A DNA stretch of 64,000 nucleotides from Ichthyophonus hoferi. Lineage: Eukaryota > Opisthokonta > Ichthyosporea > Ichthyophonida > Ichthyophonidae. The stretch lies in contig NAOQ01000068.1 of the NCBI GenBank assembly GCA_002751075.1, positions 102,107 to 166,106 of the forward strand, written 5' to 3'. Made by a program: the position numbers and the translations under genes. Every line of letters begins with the position of its first letter. The first letter of the stretch is position 1. Below, in pieces: positions 37,101 to 50,927 of the stretch. The notes below the pieces were generated by a model. That model was not told the DNA's origin. It worked only from the letters and a program-made list of their open reading frames with translations, and made no database searches.

Positions 37101-39911
37101 CGTCCAGGGCAACCATCAGTGTATTACCTACACGTCATCACAAGGTATATGATACGTCATAATACGCTCAATAGCCATGTATGGCCATGGACTCATCCAC
37201 CCACAAGTTAATAATTTATAAAACAAATTCTCCTGTGCTTATACAACCAAGAAGAAAATTATTGATAATAGTATTAAAGTATATAATTGGCTTTTCAAAA
37301 CTATATCATAATGCTAAAATAGTCACAACTTTGGTTATTGTTGGAGTATAGACTAGAGAATATCATGTAGTGTATGATATTTAAATACTAGATTTGCAGA
37401 ATAACAAAAAATGCATGGCAATGGCATAATGAAGTATACTGAATTTATACCAGTCTTACTTTCTTTTTTGTAAAATAGTACCAAATATAGACTTTCAAAA
37501 AATAATAAAATATTGCGGTCAACAGATTCAAGGCATGCCAATGGTATGACGTCCAAAAAAAGATTTAACCAATAATCGTATACCATCTTCAATTAGAGCC
37601 AAAATTAATTTACTCGAACATATACAATAGGTGCATGTAAAATGACAGTAACGTATCATATGTGGCCTACTATCAGCTTAATTAACATCCTTAGTTAGCC
37701 AATGACATATGCACATTGCATATATTTACCAATTACGTAACCTCAATTGAATTCGATGTAATTAATCATTTTCTAAATATTATAATGGGACTTTAATGAA
37801 AATACCAGCAATACGTAACACATATATATATCCTATGAAAATATACATCAATAAATAGTACCATGAGAGTGATATTAAATGAAGCATTTGCTACAGGGGT
37901 GTAGACTAGGTAGAAATATAGGATGTAGGGTGCATGATTGAAGTATTTAAGGTGATAAATCTAAAAAAATGTATGACTGTAAGGATGCAAAATAATAGTA
38001 CAAATAAGATTTTAATTAGCCAATAGAGTATTATTATTAAACCTAGTGCAACGGGCCGACTTACCAAGGGAATGGTTCCATCATTATTGAAGGATTTCTT
38101 CATATCTTCTATCCCTCCATTCCCCGATTGCTAGTAGTCATATCATAATATTAATTTTTTAATTATCTCAATTAATCAAAAAATCATGTATTAATAATGA
38201 ATGGAATAATTAACACAATTAACACCAACTTTAATATAGTAATGGAATGTATAAATACAAGCTCAATGTATGCTTTTAAATCCATACATTACTATTAATA
38301 ATACCACGGTAATAGTCCATTAGGTTCCAGGTCGCACTCAAGAGCCAATAGGAATTACCAAAACAGGCCCGTCTATAATAATATTGATGTATATCTATAG
38401 TTATAGTATATATACATAGACCTATACTACTGGTTATATATGTACCAAAGATATCATATTATATCAATATATCAACCAATTAACCATTGCATCCTTATAT
38501 GAGTTTCTTTATTTTCAATGATCAGATCTTAGGAAACTGTTATTTTATATAGATTGATCGATCAAATAATATTTGAGAATACAGGATGAGCCTATCAAAA
38601 AGATTATATAGATACCTTACAAATAACTCAAATGAACCCATTAACCTATCCTTAGCTACAAATATACTTTTGCATTTTCATTAAAATACAAATTGTTACA
38701 CTAGTGAAAGAAATACAAAAGGTGTTCAATAATAAGAATACTACATAAGTACATATATTAAAAATATGCCCAACTACTGCAGAAGAGATGTCAATTTGTA
38801 AGTATATATGTATATTCAATAAAACACAGCAAATAAAAAATAAATATATAAATACATTATTTATATACATATATTTCCCAACACAAAACCAGTAACAAGC
38901 ATGTATATCTATCTATACTGTACCGATAAAAGAATACATACATATCCAGCCAGCCGTAAATCTAATCCATTCTTTTGCGAAGCCAATTTGTCTTTTTAGT
39001 TGGGAAGAAGTTTCATGTTAGTCGATTATTATCTTGGATAAATAGGTTGAAATATTGATGATGCAGGTACTGTAGATGGTTTATTATGTTATATGTTGCT
39101 ATTGTCGTTGACAAATAATTGTTGGTACAGAAAGATAATAACATATATTATACATTGTTGTGTACTTATAAAGTAAAGGATATAATAGGTTCACTAGCAC
39201 ACAAATCAATGACTATTTTTTGCCGGTCTATTCTGTTTAACCCTAGATGTTTTGCAATAGATTGAACAAATAAATATATGAAGTAAATAAAAGAAACAAA
39301 ATACACAAAAAATAGCGTCAAGGTAGTTTACTAAAAAAAAAACATAAAATATCACATCGTAATAAATATGGAACAAAACATGAAGGTTATACCCCAATAT
39401 AAATACAGGAAAACATTAATGAAATATGTTTACCACTAAAAATATTTTGAATAGTAGTTAAAGGAAAAAGTTAATACAACTGTCTCTTTATAGTTTATGC
39501 AAGCTGAGAGGCTAAATATTATACATCATATATTTCTTTTCTCTTTATTTTTTCTACCCATGAGAGAGTAAGACATGAATAGAACAAAAAGGTAGTGTTA
39601 TATAAGGACAGAGAGAGAATCAGCTTAAAATTAGGTAAATAAAGAGAAAAATGAATGAATAAAAAGATGAGATTGAAATGCGCAAAAATACAAAAAATAG
39701 GGAATATAAGAGAAAGTAAGAAAAAGAACACGAGAAAGAAATACTGTATAACACTAAAATGGTATTTTTCAACTGTGGTTAGTATAAAACGAGTAACCTT
39801 ATAACAAAGTATATTGCAGCAAACAAATTGATAAAAAAAAAGTGAATTTGCAGCAGTCTACCAACCAAGAGATGCTGAAGGAAGTCCTCGAGGGCTTGAA
39901 AGTAACGACAT
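34181..39911 (-). CDS. unrecognised 239-aa Ser/Arg-rich protein
   Basis: Seven exons (39911-39866, 38991-38942, 38130-38065, 36737-36548, 35511-35408, 34996-34831, 34278-34181) join with consistent phase and GT-AG borders into exactly 240 codons with ATG and TGA. The N half is polar and basic, with phosphorylation-like runs (RGRSPPSSPSVKSSS, KRSTSPSPYDQRW) and an acidic switch SDEPASDTDSILI. The middle looks folded: VYGYTGLNRRIEVIRGEKL, then QQIWDEPKDDARTTLQWLDS. The tail is polar and ends MPLDDSKLKN...DTVLMDMF. No signal peptide or membrane segment is seen. I do not recognise the family. The SP-rich N half suggests a kinase-regulated, perhaps nuclear or cytoskeletal protein. It starts about 830 bp from CWC27 in the opposite direction and may share its promoter. 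Confidence 0.65.
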
Positions 39912-40745
39912 TATGCCTTGTGAAAGACCCGTTATTATTTTTCACTTGCCCAGATTTTATTATTATTATCAACTTTAGAAATTTTTAGTGTGAAGTTGGT
40001 AGGATAAACAATAGAAAAAACTGGAGATATATATATTTATATGTATATGTAAATATATAAAAGATATATATTCTACATAAACTAAAGTTGAACCCAACCA
40101 AACATAGGTTCTACGAGTGTAGAAATAAAATAAATAGAGTAATACGGTGTTCTTTTACTCTTTTTTATTTTATCAATCATGAGCCGTGAGCCCGCTTCGG
40201 CAAAAAAAACCATTGCAGTGTATTAATAATGCCAAGTAGTCAGAAAGAGTAGATTAGTTGGTATCACGTGAATGGTAGAATCCTCAGAATACTCCCAATG
40301 CATTCAATACTACCCCATTAAGCTAATTGAGGTCTTGTAAAATATTTTAGATTAAGCTCAAGATTAATAATTAAAAATCATACGATCCCAGTTTAATGTT
40401 TAATAAAAAATAATTAAATAATTGGATGGATAGATATAATTCCGTTGTAGAATGAGGGATGAATTAAATAACATAACCGATGCTCACGCAATATAGTTAA
40501 TCATGATTGCGCAAATAGTTTACTATTGGCCAATACTTATAACTGACCCCGAGATTATAATAAGGTATGGGAATTAAGAGTTAATCATAATTGGCAAATA
40601 ATTTACCATTAACCAATAATCATAACTGACCCGGGGATTATAATGAAATTTGGGAAATCAATAAATGCGTGTAATACACAATACAGTATAATACTAGTAT
40701 AAACACATTATAAATATATGATAATAGTAGCTGTAGGGTTGCAAT
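39912..40745. promoter_or_regulatory. head-to-head promoter region of the 239-aa gene and CWC27
   Basis: This 834-bp divergent intergenic region contains a diverged tandem duplication of 84 bp (40495-40578 and 40579-40663). The first unit has the inverted CCAAT pair ATTGGCCAAT and the second has ACCAATAAT and AATTGGC. CCAAT boxes bound by NF-Y are typical of bidirectional animal promoters; the regulatory role here is inferred from position. Confidence 0.5.
40495..40663. repeat. two 84-bp diverged tandem units
   Basis: Both units begin AGTTAATCAT and share TATAACTGACCC and a GATTATAAT block in the same order. They differ at roughly a quarter of positions, so the duplication is old. Confidence 0.8.
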
Positions 40746-43700
40746 ATGAGCAGTATATATAATTTAGAACCACCCACCAAGGGGAAAGTAGTTATCAAGA
40801 CTAGTTATGGAGATATAGATATAGAGTTATGGCCCAAGGAGGCCCCTAAAGGTTTGTACTGTTAGTATACTGTATAGCATTGTATATATATTAAACCAAT
40901 CTACTAGTCGGTCTTATCCTATTATCCAGTAGCCAGCCATAATATTTCTAATACTATTGTAATACTAATGGTGTATAAGCAGTTAGCATCTTTTAACCTT
41001 TATCTTATCTATTATAGTGGTATAGTAGTCTACCACCCTCTTAATTGCTACCCTTCTTCTATACCCCCTGACCTTCAGTATGCTCTCTCATTGTTCTTTT
41101 ATACTTCTTTCTATACTGTGTATTCCTAACCCATTATCTATATTCTCTTCATTTGTCACTGCTGTTGTACTAACCTTTTTTCTTTGCCTAATCAGCCTGT
41201 CGCAACTTTGTACAGCTGTGCATGGAGGGTTTTTATGACAACTGCGCCTTCTTTAGAGTTATCAAAGGATTCTTTGTACAGACAGGCGACCCATCTGGTA
41301 CAGGGTTTGGTAAGTGGCGAAGAAAACTTAGTGCTGGCACACTTTCAGCATTAATTATATATATGTGTGTATAGCTATGTAAAATAATGGACACCATAGA
41401 TACCTACCTACATACCTATATGCGTACATATATGCCTTTTGAAATCTACGTTAAGTATATAACCCCTGCTTATAATAACTGCAGTGTATGCACATATATA
41501 TGTATAAGCGAGTGTAAATATAGAGTTTCAGCCTCAATGTCTACTTGACTGTGAATAGATCTTTATCTTCTGATCTTTTGTTATAGACAACCGTACTAGT
41601 GTGGGTCACCTATCCTATATGTATCATTGTATACTCTCTTAAACATCGATAGACATATACACAGCATTTTTCATACATCATCATCTTATCATTCAAGCTA
41701 GCAGACCTACCATCTAAACCTTCTCTCTCTTACTAATACTTTGGTCTAGGTGGGGAAAGTATCTATGATGAACCTTTCAAGGATGAGTTCCATCAGCGTC
41801 TTCGATTCTCTCATAGAGGATTGGTTGCCATGGCGAACGCAGCGACCAATGATAACAGAAGGTATGGATTAATATATGCTTATCATAATGCGTGTAAACA
41901 TAGATTATATGTAGTTTTGCGTCTCTATCCCGCTCTACCTATACCCACATGGATATTGTCCCGCATATTAATACCCTCTCCTATTCAGTCAATTCTTCAT
42001 TACCCTCGATAAGACAGAAGAACTCAATCGTAAACATACCATATTTGGGAAGGTAATCTATGTTCTATTGGCCTATCTCTATATAATATTTGATCTCTAC
42101 TTTTCCAATCACAAAACAGTATTTTAAAAAAGTATTTCATAGCACTAAGATACCGTTCCTATTGGTCTATTAGTTTATTAAATAATTCATTGTGCTCCCT
42201 CCCAGCTTAGCACATGTTTATATTTATTTACCATTAAGTAACCAATGGTTACTCTCCGTTATATCTCCTCTGTATAGCAATGCTGTTATATCCGCTATAT
42301 ATAACTATTTGCATATATACTTCATACCTATCCGCGTATATCTATGTATATATGCATGCTAACCCCCTTGTAGTATGTCATTCTCTCTTCATATTGATTT
42401 ATTTAGTCATTTCCTTCGGTGCATAGCGTATGGATATATATATATACCTTATGATTGGTTTTTAAAAATCAACTTGGCCATAATATAACTCCATGCATTA
42501 AATCTGCGTTCTTATTGGTTCTAATGATATTAATGCCTAATTTTATATTCAGAGCAAATGACAATATCTGAATAGTACTATTCACTTTTAAATATCCAAT
42601 TTTAATTGACTCTAAGTGTGTATAGATATACCTTAGTTTAACATGTGCATAGTTACCTTTATCATATATCATTAAAGCTAATTAATTAATTAATATTAAT
42701 TATTATGGCATCCTTGAATCATTACCTAAATTTATATAAAAACACTCGTGTAAATAGCGGATTTCGATCAAAAAAGTGAATATGTCTATCCAATCATATT
42801 CCTATGTTAAATGTGGTAATGCAGGTGACTGGTGACACCATCTTCAACGTGTTGCGTATTGGCGAATTAGAAACTGACCAGGTATGTGATTTCGTGATTA
42901 GATTGGTTGATGTCACTGAGTTATATTCATATTCACTATTAGGTGAGTATCATCTAGTTAATATAAATACTATAATGGATTGGTGGGAATGATATATATT
43001 TGATAATGTCAAAGGTATAATGGTTGTGTATAGGATATAGAGTTAATTAAAATTGCTATATACCAGAAAAAGAAATAGTATGTTGATGTTGTATGTATTA
43101 CTTACTACCCTATACGATACTCCATTGACCTTCTATTACTCTACACTATACCATACTCTCTCTTTTACAGGAAGATCGTCCATTGGAAGCTCCACGTATT
43201 AAATCCATTGTAATTCTATCAAATCCATTTGGTATAATTCCCGTTCTAAATTTTTTTGTAAACATATATATATATATATACATATATGTGCAAAACTTAT
43301 ATATTTATTTATGTACATTCCCCTATGCCAATGAAATGTTTCTGTTAATATCTTTATATTTTTCTGGTTAGCGGCTCATTTCTTATTTATGTCGCATATA
43401 TATACAGGCACACTTCATTTATATATACATCTCTATGACGCTTATTTAAAATCTATTTCCAATGAGACTCCCTTTCACTAAGCTGATTACCTGATCAAGA
43501 CTATAAGTGACTGGTTGGGGCTATATGTTATATTTTTAACCATCCAGTATCTATTCCAGATTAGTTTATGGACCCATGTTAATTACACAAGTTATACGCA
43601 TATTAGTGTACTTACACCATTCAGATATCTCATAAAAATTTAAAATCATGTACATGTAGCATGCTGTGTATGTATATGTGACTATAATTTATAGCTACCT

Positions 43701-46405
43701 TATTATTGGTTGGCAAGAAAGCAAACGATTTGTTATAGTACCTTTGCCCAATAGTTCTAAAGTTATATTAATTTTTTAAAAAGAACATAACGAATAGATG
43801 ATGTATTATTAAAATATATGTTACATCAACTAATAGTAGATATACGTATATTTTACTGTGATATATTAAATTTAATATTGATACTTGAGCTGGTCATTCG
43901 CCACCTAAAACCAAAATTACTCCAAGAATAATGAATGGTGTATTTGTACCCAATAGAAAGTTCTCAAATTTAGAGCCTAGATAGGCAGTCAGATCGCACC
44001 TCGTTATACCTAACATTGTACCATATAAGGCTATTATCTAACCAGTAAAATCTTTGTCCTGCAGATGATATTGTACCTAGGGTAGTACCTCAACGTGAGG
44101 AACTTAAAAGGGAAAAGTCGGCCAAGGTGTCTAAGATGAGACAGGCCAAGTATACTACTTGTTTTTTATACTTATATCTTATACCCTATACCCTATACCT
44201 TATACCCTATATCCTCTATCTTTTATCCTAAACTCTGTACCCTATTCATTATACTATATCTCTGATATAAGTATACACTCTATTTGAGAATTCCTTATTA
44301 TCTAATTGGTATGTTGCTCATGTCTACGTTGATTGGTTAATTTTAATCTGCAGAAGAAAGTGCAAGAGAGATTGTAATGTTATATTATGAATATAAGGGG
44401 ATATGATTGGATAAGGTAGTTATGTATGTATGTATGATAGCTTAGCAGGCGTGTACGCCAATAAATGTAATAGCTTATAACACTTTAAATACTAATGATG
44501 TGTATTGGTTTGCAGAGATTTCAAGTTGTTATCCTTTGGAAGTGATGCCGAAGCAGATGAGGAAGAAGTGAATGTGGTGACTAAGGTACGTGATCCTGCA
44601 GCATAGCGATTGGTGTATGTATGTATGTGTGTGTATGTGTAACTATATATGCATTGATACCTAGGTATCCTGGCATACTATCATAACATCATACTATTAT
44701 GATATCATGCTATATTATGCTACTGTTCATACTTGTATGCCATATATGTAAGTAATTATCTATTATGATTGGGTTGATATATATAGTAATATACCCTGCT
44801 TAACAGGATATGAAAATCAAAAGTAGTCATGACGTCCTAAATGATCCCAGACTAAGCAAGGAAACACTATCAGGTAGGAGGCGTCTCTATTGGTTGATTT
44901 TCACTGTATACTCTCCTCATTGGTTTGTTTAAGTATATATATATCTACCTATGATTGCATACCTTTATACGCCCAATTTTCTATAATATTAACAATATAT
45001 TTTAATGGATTCCATGGATTGGGTGGAGGGCTTAGGTATGCATAGATATAAAACTATTGGATTAGATATATAATGGGGTGTTCTATATGGTTGAGGTAGA
45101 GCTATATACCTGCGAGGTTGCTTTATTGGGCTACTTTTTAATACGCTGTCTATTAATAATTAAATAATTAAGTGACTTAAATTAATTATCATGGTTCTAC
45201 AGTTAAAGAGCCAAAAGAAAAAGATAATATATTGCCAAATATGGAAAAGGGAGAGAAGAGAAAGCATGATCAACAGACACCTGTCACCAATGAGAATGTA
45301 GGTCTACTATTGTAAATATACGATTAATCGCTTAAAATGTTAAGTTTAATGTTCTATCATATTGGTTAATATATATATATATATATTAAACTTGTAAACC
45401 TTTTAATATTTCTAATCGCCAATCATTTGATCATTCATTTTGATTGATCTACATTATGCATAAATGCTTTAACATTTTAAGTCAATAATTGGTTCTTTTT
45501 CTTTAAATAGCAACCAATATAATATAGCTCTTTGTTCAGTTAAGGGGTTAGTCGTTGGTGTGGCAACACTGCAATTTCCAATTAATCATACAATTTATTG
45601 TTAATTAATTAATTAAATATTATATTTCTATATTATGTAATGTATGATGCTATTGACCTTATTTGCCCTTTCATTTTTAATACATTTCTTCCCATTTACT
45701 AATTAGTGATTATTTTTATAATAAACACAGGAGAGCCAGGATAGCGACATAAAAGGTAAGATTATTATTGCCAGTTGATTTTATGAACCAAGTATCCTAT
45801 ATACTACATCAGGTTATGTTTTGTGTAAGTATGTGTATATAGTGACTTTGCAATAATGTGCTTTATTCTCCCTATGGTATATATACATATATATATGATT
45901 TCTATGCATTATGCATATTAGCGATACCTATTCTACTAATCAAACTTATCTATGTCATTTTATCATTCACTCATTTTCCAATCAGAAATGGAGAAACAAG
46001 AATATGATATGATTGATGTAGATCAACTGGACGATGAAGCCTATGATAGGTTGATGAAAGATAGAGTAGGCAAGTCATTCGAGGCTCGGACACCAATACC
46101 TACTACATTGACCAATACAGTGTAAGCAATACTTTATTTGGTGATTTCTATATATGAGTGTCAAAGGTGTCTAATATAGTAGATACAATATACTATAAAT
46201 AGTTTACATTATATTATGTTTTGGTATGCATATGTACATTAATATTCAGGATTGGTAGATTATTAAACATATTAGTATCCATCCTATTTCATCCAATCAC
46301 CCACCTGTAGAAGGACCCCATTCACCAATAACATCTAGCACATCAACCTTGTATTCTAAATAAACAATATTATTTTACTATGTACCTATACTAAAATTAT
46401 ACACA

Positions 46406-46437
<32 letters not shown>

Positions 46438-49400
46438 AGAAATACTGAATATATTATATTAATATAGCATAACATAACAGGGAAAAGCCACCAGTTAAAG
46501 AAGGACATCGGAAAGTAAAAGAAATAAACGCAAAAGAAAACAAAGAACAAACTGGATATGGTGAAGCATTCTTAAAGGTACGGTGGTACGGTCAACCAAG
46601 AATAACTGTTGTATTGAACTCTATTTGGCATAAAATGTGCCAATTTTTTATTGGTCTAGACAGTTAACAATAGTATAGTATAGTATAGTATAGTATAGTA
46701 TAAGAGTCTAGTAACACTCATAGGACCATTAAGAGGTAAGGCACAAGTCACGCGATTGTTTTGACTTCAGAGATACTTTATACTTTTTACCATGTACCTT
46801 ATCTTACGATTAATAATTATAATTTAAACCAGTGTGTTTATAGATGGATACTGTAGCAGTATCCTTGAATGGTTTGTATTGAATTTCCAGTCTTAGTTTA
46901 TATAGAGACATAGCATAGGCTAATTAAAATAAGTAAAGAATGTCCAGTACAAGAAAATTATACATTACCGTATAAGGACAAAATAGGGTAAATATGTTAT
47001 AACAATTACTTGTGTAATAATAGGATATTATGATAGGATAGTACCTACACACGTACAAGGTACTAATATACATGAACTGTTTATACATAACATAGTTTAA
47101 TAATATATGCAAATATTATATAACAATATTTTAACCAGTTGCTTCATTACACTCCCCTGATATGCATCCAACCATATCATAACATCATAATACTGTAACA
47201 CTATAATACTATAACACTATACCACTATAACACTATAATACTATGCCATTATAATACTATAATCATATACCACTATAAAACTATAATACTATAACACTAT
47301 AACACTATAACCTATAACACTATAACACTATAACACTATAAACCATGGGGTAATAGAAACAACAAGAAAAGTACCGAGCAGGAGATAACAAGAGATTAAA
47401 GATGGAGAGAGCGAAGCAAGTATGTCTCTATCTGCTTTCTATACAATCCAATCACCTGCCTTCTTTAAATTACTTCTCTATATACATTATATGTCGTATC
47501 TAATCATATATTGTCATTGGTTTATATTTTTCTTTTTACTTCAAAGTGTTGTGTTTTAATTTGCAATAGATTTGTTACAAATATTGAAACCTATTGGGCA
47601 TATTGTCTCTATAGTGGAAAAGGAGCTTGTAGTAATGCTTTGATTTTTTTAAATGATTATAAGCTGTTTTATGTGGCTGTATGTATTGGTTATTATATTA
47701 GAATAGAGTCATCTATAGGTTAGATGATTACAATTCTGGGTTTGACGCAGATTCATTATCTATTAACCTACAACCCAACCAATCATTAGTATTAACTAAT
47801 GATATTTACCCAATAGACAGAAGCCCTGTTGTGTATGTTTAAGAGTAAGATAGCCGAGGCATTACCAGAGGAAGAGAGAGAGGAAGATGCAGAAGGGAAT
47901 ACCGATGCCAGTGGTGAACAGAGTTCGGAAAAGACAAAGGATAACCAGAACGGTGGTAAGACACAGTAAGTATTACAGGGAATAAACGGAACTGTAGCTA
48001 TGTTTTTGTAGTCCACCCTTATGTACTATGTACTAAATTATCAATCAGAATACTTATATATGCCTTATATCTTTGTAAGACTATTGGTTCTTCGCCTTTG
48101 ATTTTTAATACTGCGTTGTTACCAGCCATGATTCCCTGCTTTTGGTTGTGTGATGTTTTTTTAAGTATGTTTTTACTTTAGTTATGTACACATACATACA
48201 TATTATCATATATATGTATATGCTTATACTGGCTTTCTGTCATTATCTCACATAGTCATTTTATCTTATTATCATAAATATATACTATCATATCATACAT
48301 ACATATATATGTAAATACTTGTCCAACTCACTATAGTTAAACAGCCTATGTTTCATATAAGTGGCCCTTTAGTAGCATATTATTTAATATTTAATCTAAT
48401 AATAGTGTTTTATACAGGAAAGATAATTGGATGACCGAGGCACTTGTATTTGAGGATGAAATGGCTAAACTATCTCGTGATCCTTTTAAAGGTATTTTAA
48501 AGCTGTTATATGAGCGGTAGTTGTGGTTATATATTAAAATATAAGAGTAATGACTTTTTTGATTGGACCTGGTTAATATCTGACCGCTATTTATTCGAAG
48601 ATTAATTTTTTTCAAAAAACTTTTGCTTCAATTAAAAAGTAGATTGCATGAGGTGGATCTATTTGTGTTGGGCAGCCACATAGATCTAATTACGTTTAAA
48701 ATTTGATAATACTTCTGGATGATTGGGTCTTGTATTGATTAGTTTTAAAATTATTAAATATTAATGTGCCTCCAAAGGTGCATAGTTATGTATTTATACG
48801 CCCAAATATACGTACATACTTATATATTTGTATATTTTACGCAGTTGTACATACATACTTACACCTATACATCCATTTCTAACCGATATTATTCTCCTGC
48901 GTAAATACAGATAAAACAGAAGACATGTATGATATTGTTGATCCACGAAACCCTTTGACAGTCCGTCGAAGAGAGGAATCAGAACGGAAAATGCAAGAGG
49001 CGAAACGTGCTAAAGAGAGGGATAGAAGGTAATTATTATTACATCTCCGACTTGTATGGATGTTGTATTATAATATAATATATAATATAATATCATATAA
49101 TATAATAAGCTATAAGTTAATATGATATAATATTATAATATAATAAAGTATATATTAATATGATATGGTATGCCATAGTATAATAGGTTTTAATTTAACA
49201 TAGTATGAAATATTAGTATATTATATAATGTAATAGCAGCCTATCTTATTAGTAAAAGTATATACGATAGGTATGTATAATGTATAATAATAAATATGCA
49301 TATAGTAACTCATTGATACTAGGAAAAACGACCGAGAGAGAGAGAGAGATGGAGATAGAGATAGAGATGGCGCGCATCATAGATCATCTGGTAGAGGTGA

Positions 49401-49473
49401 AGGGAGAGGTGGCCCTCGCTATGGGAGTGATAGGATTGACGATGACAGACATCATGATGGTCATAGATACAGG
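40746..49473 (+). CDS. CWC27: CWC27 spliceosome-associated cyclophilin
   Basis: Eighteen exons join in phase: 40746-40851, 41196-41309, 41750-41861, 41989-42052, 42825-42881, 43171-43231, 44065-44149, 44516-44585, 44807-44873, 45203-45297, 45731-45755, 45986-46121, 46481-46577, 47357-47419, 47817-47965, 48418-48491, 48911-49028 and 49323-49473. The start [20 protein letters not shown] is diagnostic of CWC27 (SDCCAG10). The cyclophilin domain follows: [63 protein letters not shown]. The usual catalytic Trp position reads E in FDKTEELN-type family members, as here, so isomerase activity is doubtful. The C half is a charged coiled coil with GYGEAFL and [14 protein letters not shown], ending in an RE/RD/G-rich tail. 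It acts in activated spliceosomes. The last exon either splices at GTGAGC (49474) to an exon I could not find or reads on to a TGA at 49561-49563. Confidence 0.92.
44176..44250. repeat. ATACCCTAT-type tandem repeat
   Basis: Several degenerate copies of a TATACCCTA unit lie in a CWC27 intron, right after the donor at 44150. They resemble a short interstitial repeat rather than telomeric TTAGGG. Confidence 0.7.
46672..46701. repeat. (TATAG)n pentanucleotide repeat
   Basis: Five to six tandem TATAG-type units lie in the CWC27 intron between exons 13 and 14. Confidence 0.75.
47190..47345. repeat. ACTATAACACTATA minisatellite
   Basis: Many imperfect 9-bp units (CTATAACA / CTATAATA variants) lie in the CWC27 intron and end just before the acceptor of the exon at 47357. 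The array replaces the usual pyrimidine-rich tract there. Confidence 0.8.
49060..49170. repeat. TAATA-rich simple repeat
   Basis: Degenerate ATAATATAATAT sequence fills much of the last CWC27 intron. Confidence 0.6.
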
Positions 49474-50354
49474 GTGAGCATTGTGTTGGTTTGGAGCCGA
49501 TCCGTTTATTTAGATTGTAATATTATATGGTATTGGATTACATTTTGCAATGTTGTGTTTTGATATGTTATGTCGGAATTTATTATATTATACTATGCTA
49601 TATTAGGCTATATTATATTATATTATATTATACTATATTATAGTATAATATACTATGTTATATTATATTATTACATCATATTATATAGTATTGTATTTTA
49701 TTTTATTTTATTATGTTACATTATGCTTTGTTATATTCTATTCTATTGTACATACTATAGCCCCTCAAAGCTATCATAGTTTATGAAGTAAATATAATAA
49801 AAAGGCTTTATAATGTGTATTTTAGATCTTATTGTACTCCGCTTTAAATTATTTTAATAATCCTGAGCCTGTGGTGTGTATTACAATCACTTATATACGA
49901 GATTGTTTCTACGTTGTTAATATGTATGTATATATGTATATATGTATGTACATGTATGCGTCTATGTATGACTAATAAAGAACTTATGTATAAATCCATT
50001 TAATTTATATATTTAATAATTATACTATATACATGATTTTGATTGGATATGGAGCAATTATGTGAAATTAATCAAAATATTTATGCAACAGCGTTGATTG
50101 ATTGAATGGCTCTACACCTTCTTCCTGTGATTGGTTATTACTAGCAACTGTTGAAACCGGAGATCTGGAATAGATATACAAATATATGATATTATACTGA
50201 ATGGTTACTGTATGTATAGCGGTAGAAAGAAATGAGATATAATTATCTCTCTAACCGTGTAAATTACAATCTAATGCATTTGTATTAAACGTGTTGCCCT
50301 ACCAATTACATCATTAGTTCCATTTTTTAAAATAGATTTATCGTTAAAATCTTT
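49474..50354. other. AT-rich region 3' of CWC27
   Basis: This stretch includes a TATTATATTA-rich simple repeat (about 49582-49745). The final coding bases or the 3' UTR of CWC27 probably lie here. No other gene is seen. Confidence 0.5.
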
Positions 50355-50432
50355 AAAGAGATATATCAGAGTTCTATTATAATTATAACATAGCTCCATC
50401 TTGAGCGCCAATAAAACGCTGTACTTAACAAA
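50355..50432 (+). repeat. left copy of 78-bp sequence flanking N gap 2
   Basis: This copy ends at the first N and recurs directly after the gap at 50928-51005, again fitting unmerged contig ends. Confidence 0.9.
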
Positions 50433-50927
50433 NNNNNNNNNNNNNNNNNNNNNNNNNNNNNNNNNNNNNNNNNNNNNNNNNNNNNNNNNNNNNNNNNNNN
50501 NNNNNNNNNNNNNNNNNNNNNNNNNNNNNNNNNNNNNNNNNNNNNNNNNNNNNNNNNNNNNNNNNNNNNNNNNNNNNNNNNNNNNNNNNNNNNNNNNNNN
50601 NNNNNNNNNNNNNNNNNNNNNNNNNNNNNNNNNNNNNNNNNNNNNNNNNNNNNNNNNNNNNNNNNNNNNNNNNNNNNNNNNNNNNNNNNNNNNNNNNNNN
50701 NNNNNNNNNNNNNNNNNNNNNNNNNNNNNNNNNNNNNNNNNNNNNNNNNNNNNNNNNNNNNNNNNNNNNNNNNNNNNNNNNNNNNNNNNNNNNNNNNNNN
50801 NNNNNNNNNNNNNNNNNNNNNNNNNNNNNNNNNNNNNNNNNNNNNNNNNNNNNNNNNNNNNNNNNNNNNNNNNNNNNNNNNNNNNNNNNNNNNNNNNNNN
50901 NNNNNNNNNNNNNNNNNNNNNNNNNNN
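50433..50927. other. assembly gap (495 N)
   Basis: This run of unknown bases lies between CWC27 and SLC35C2, with the same 78-bp sequence on both edges. Confidence 0.99.
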
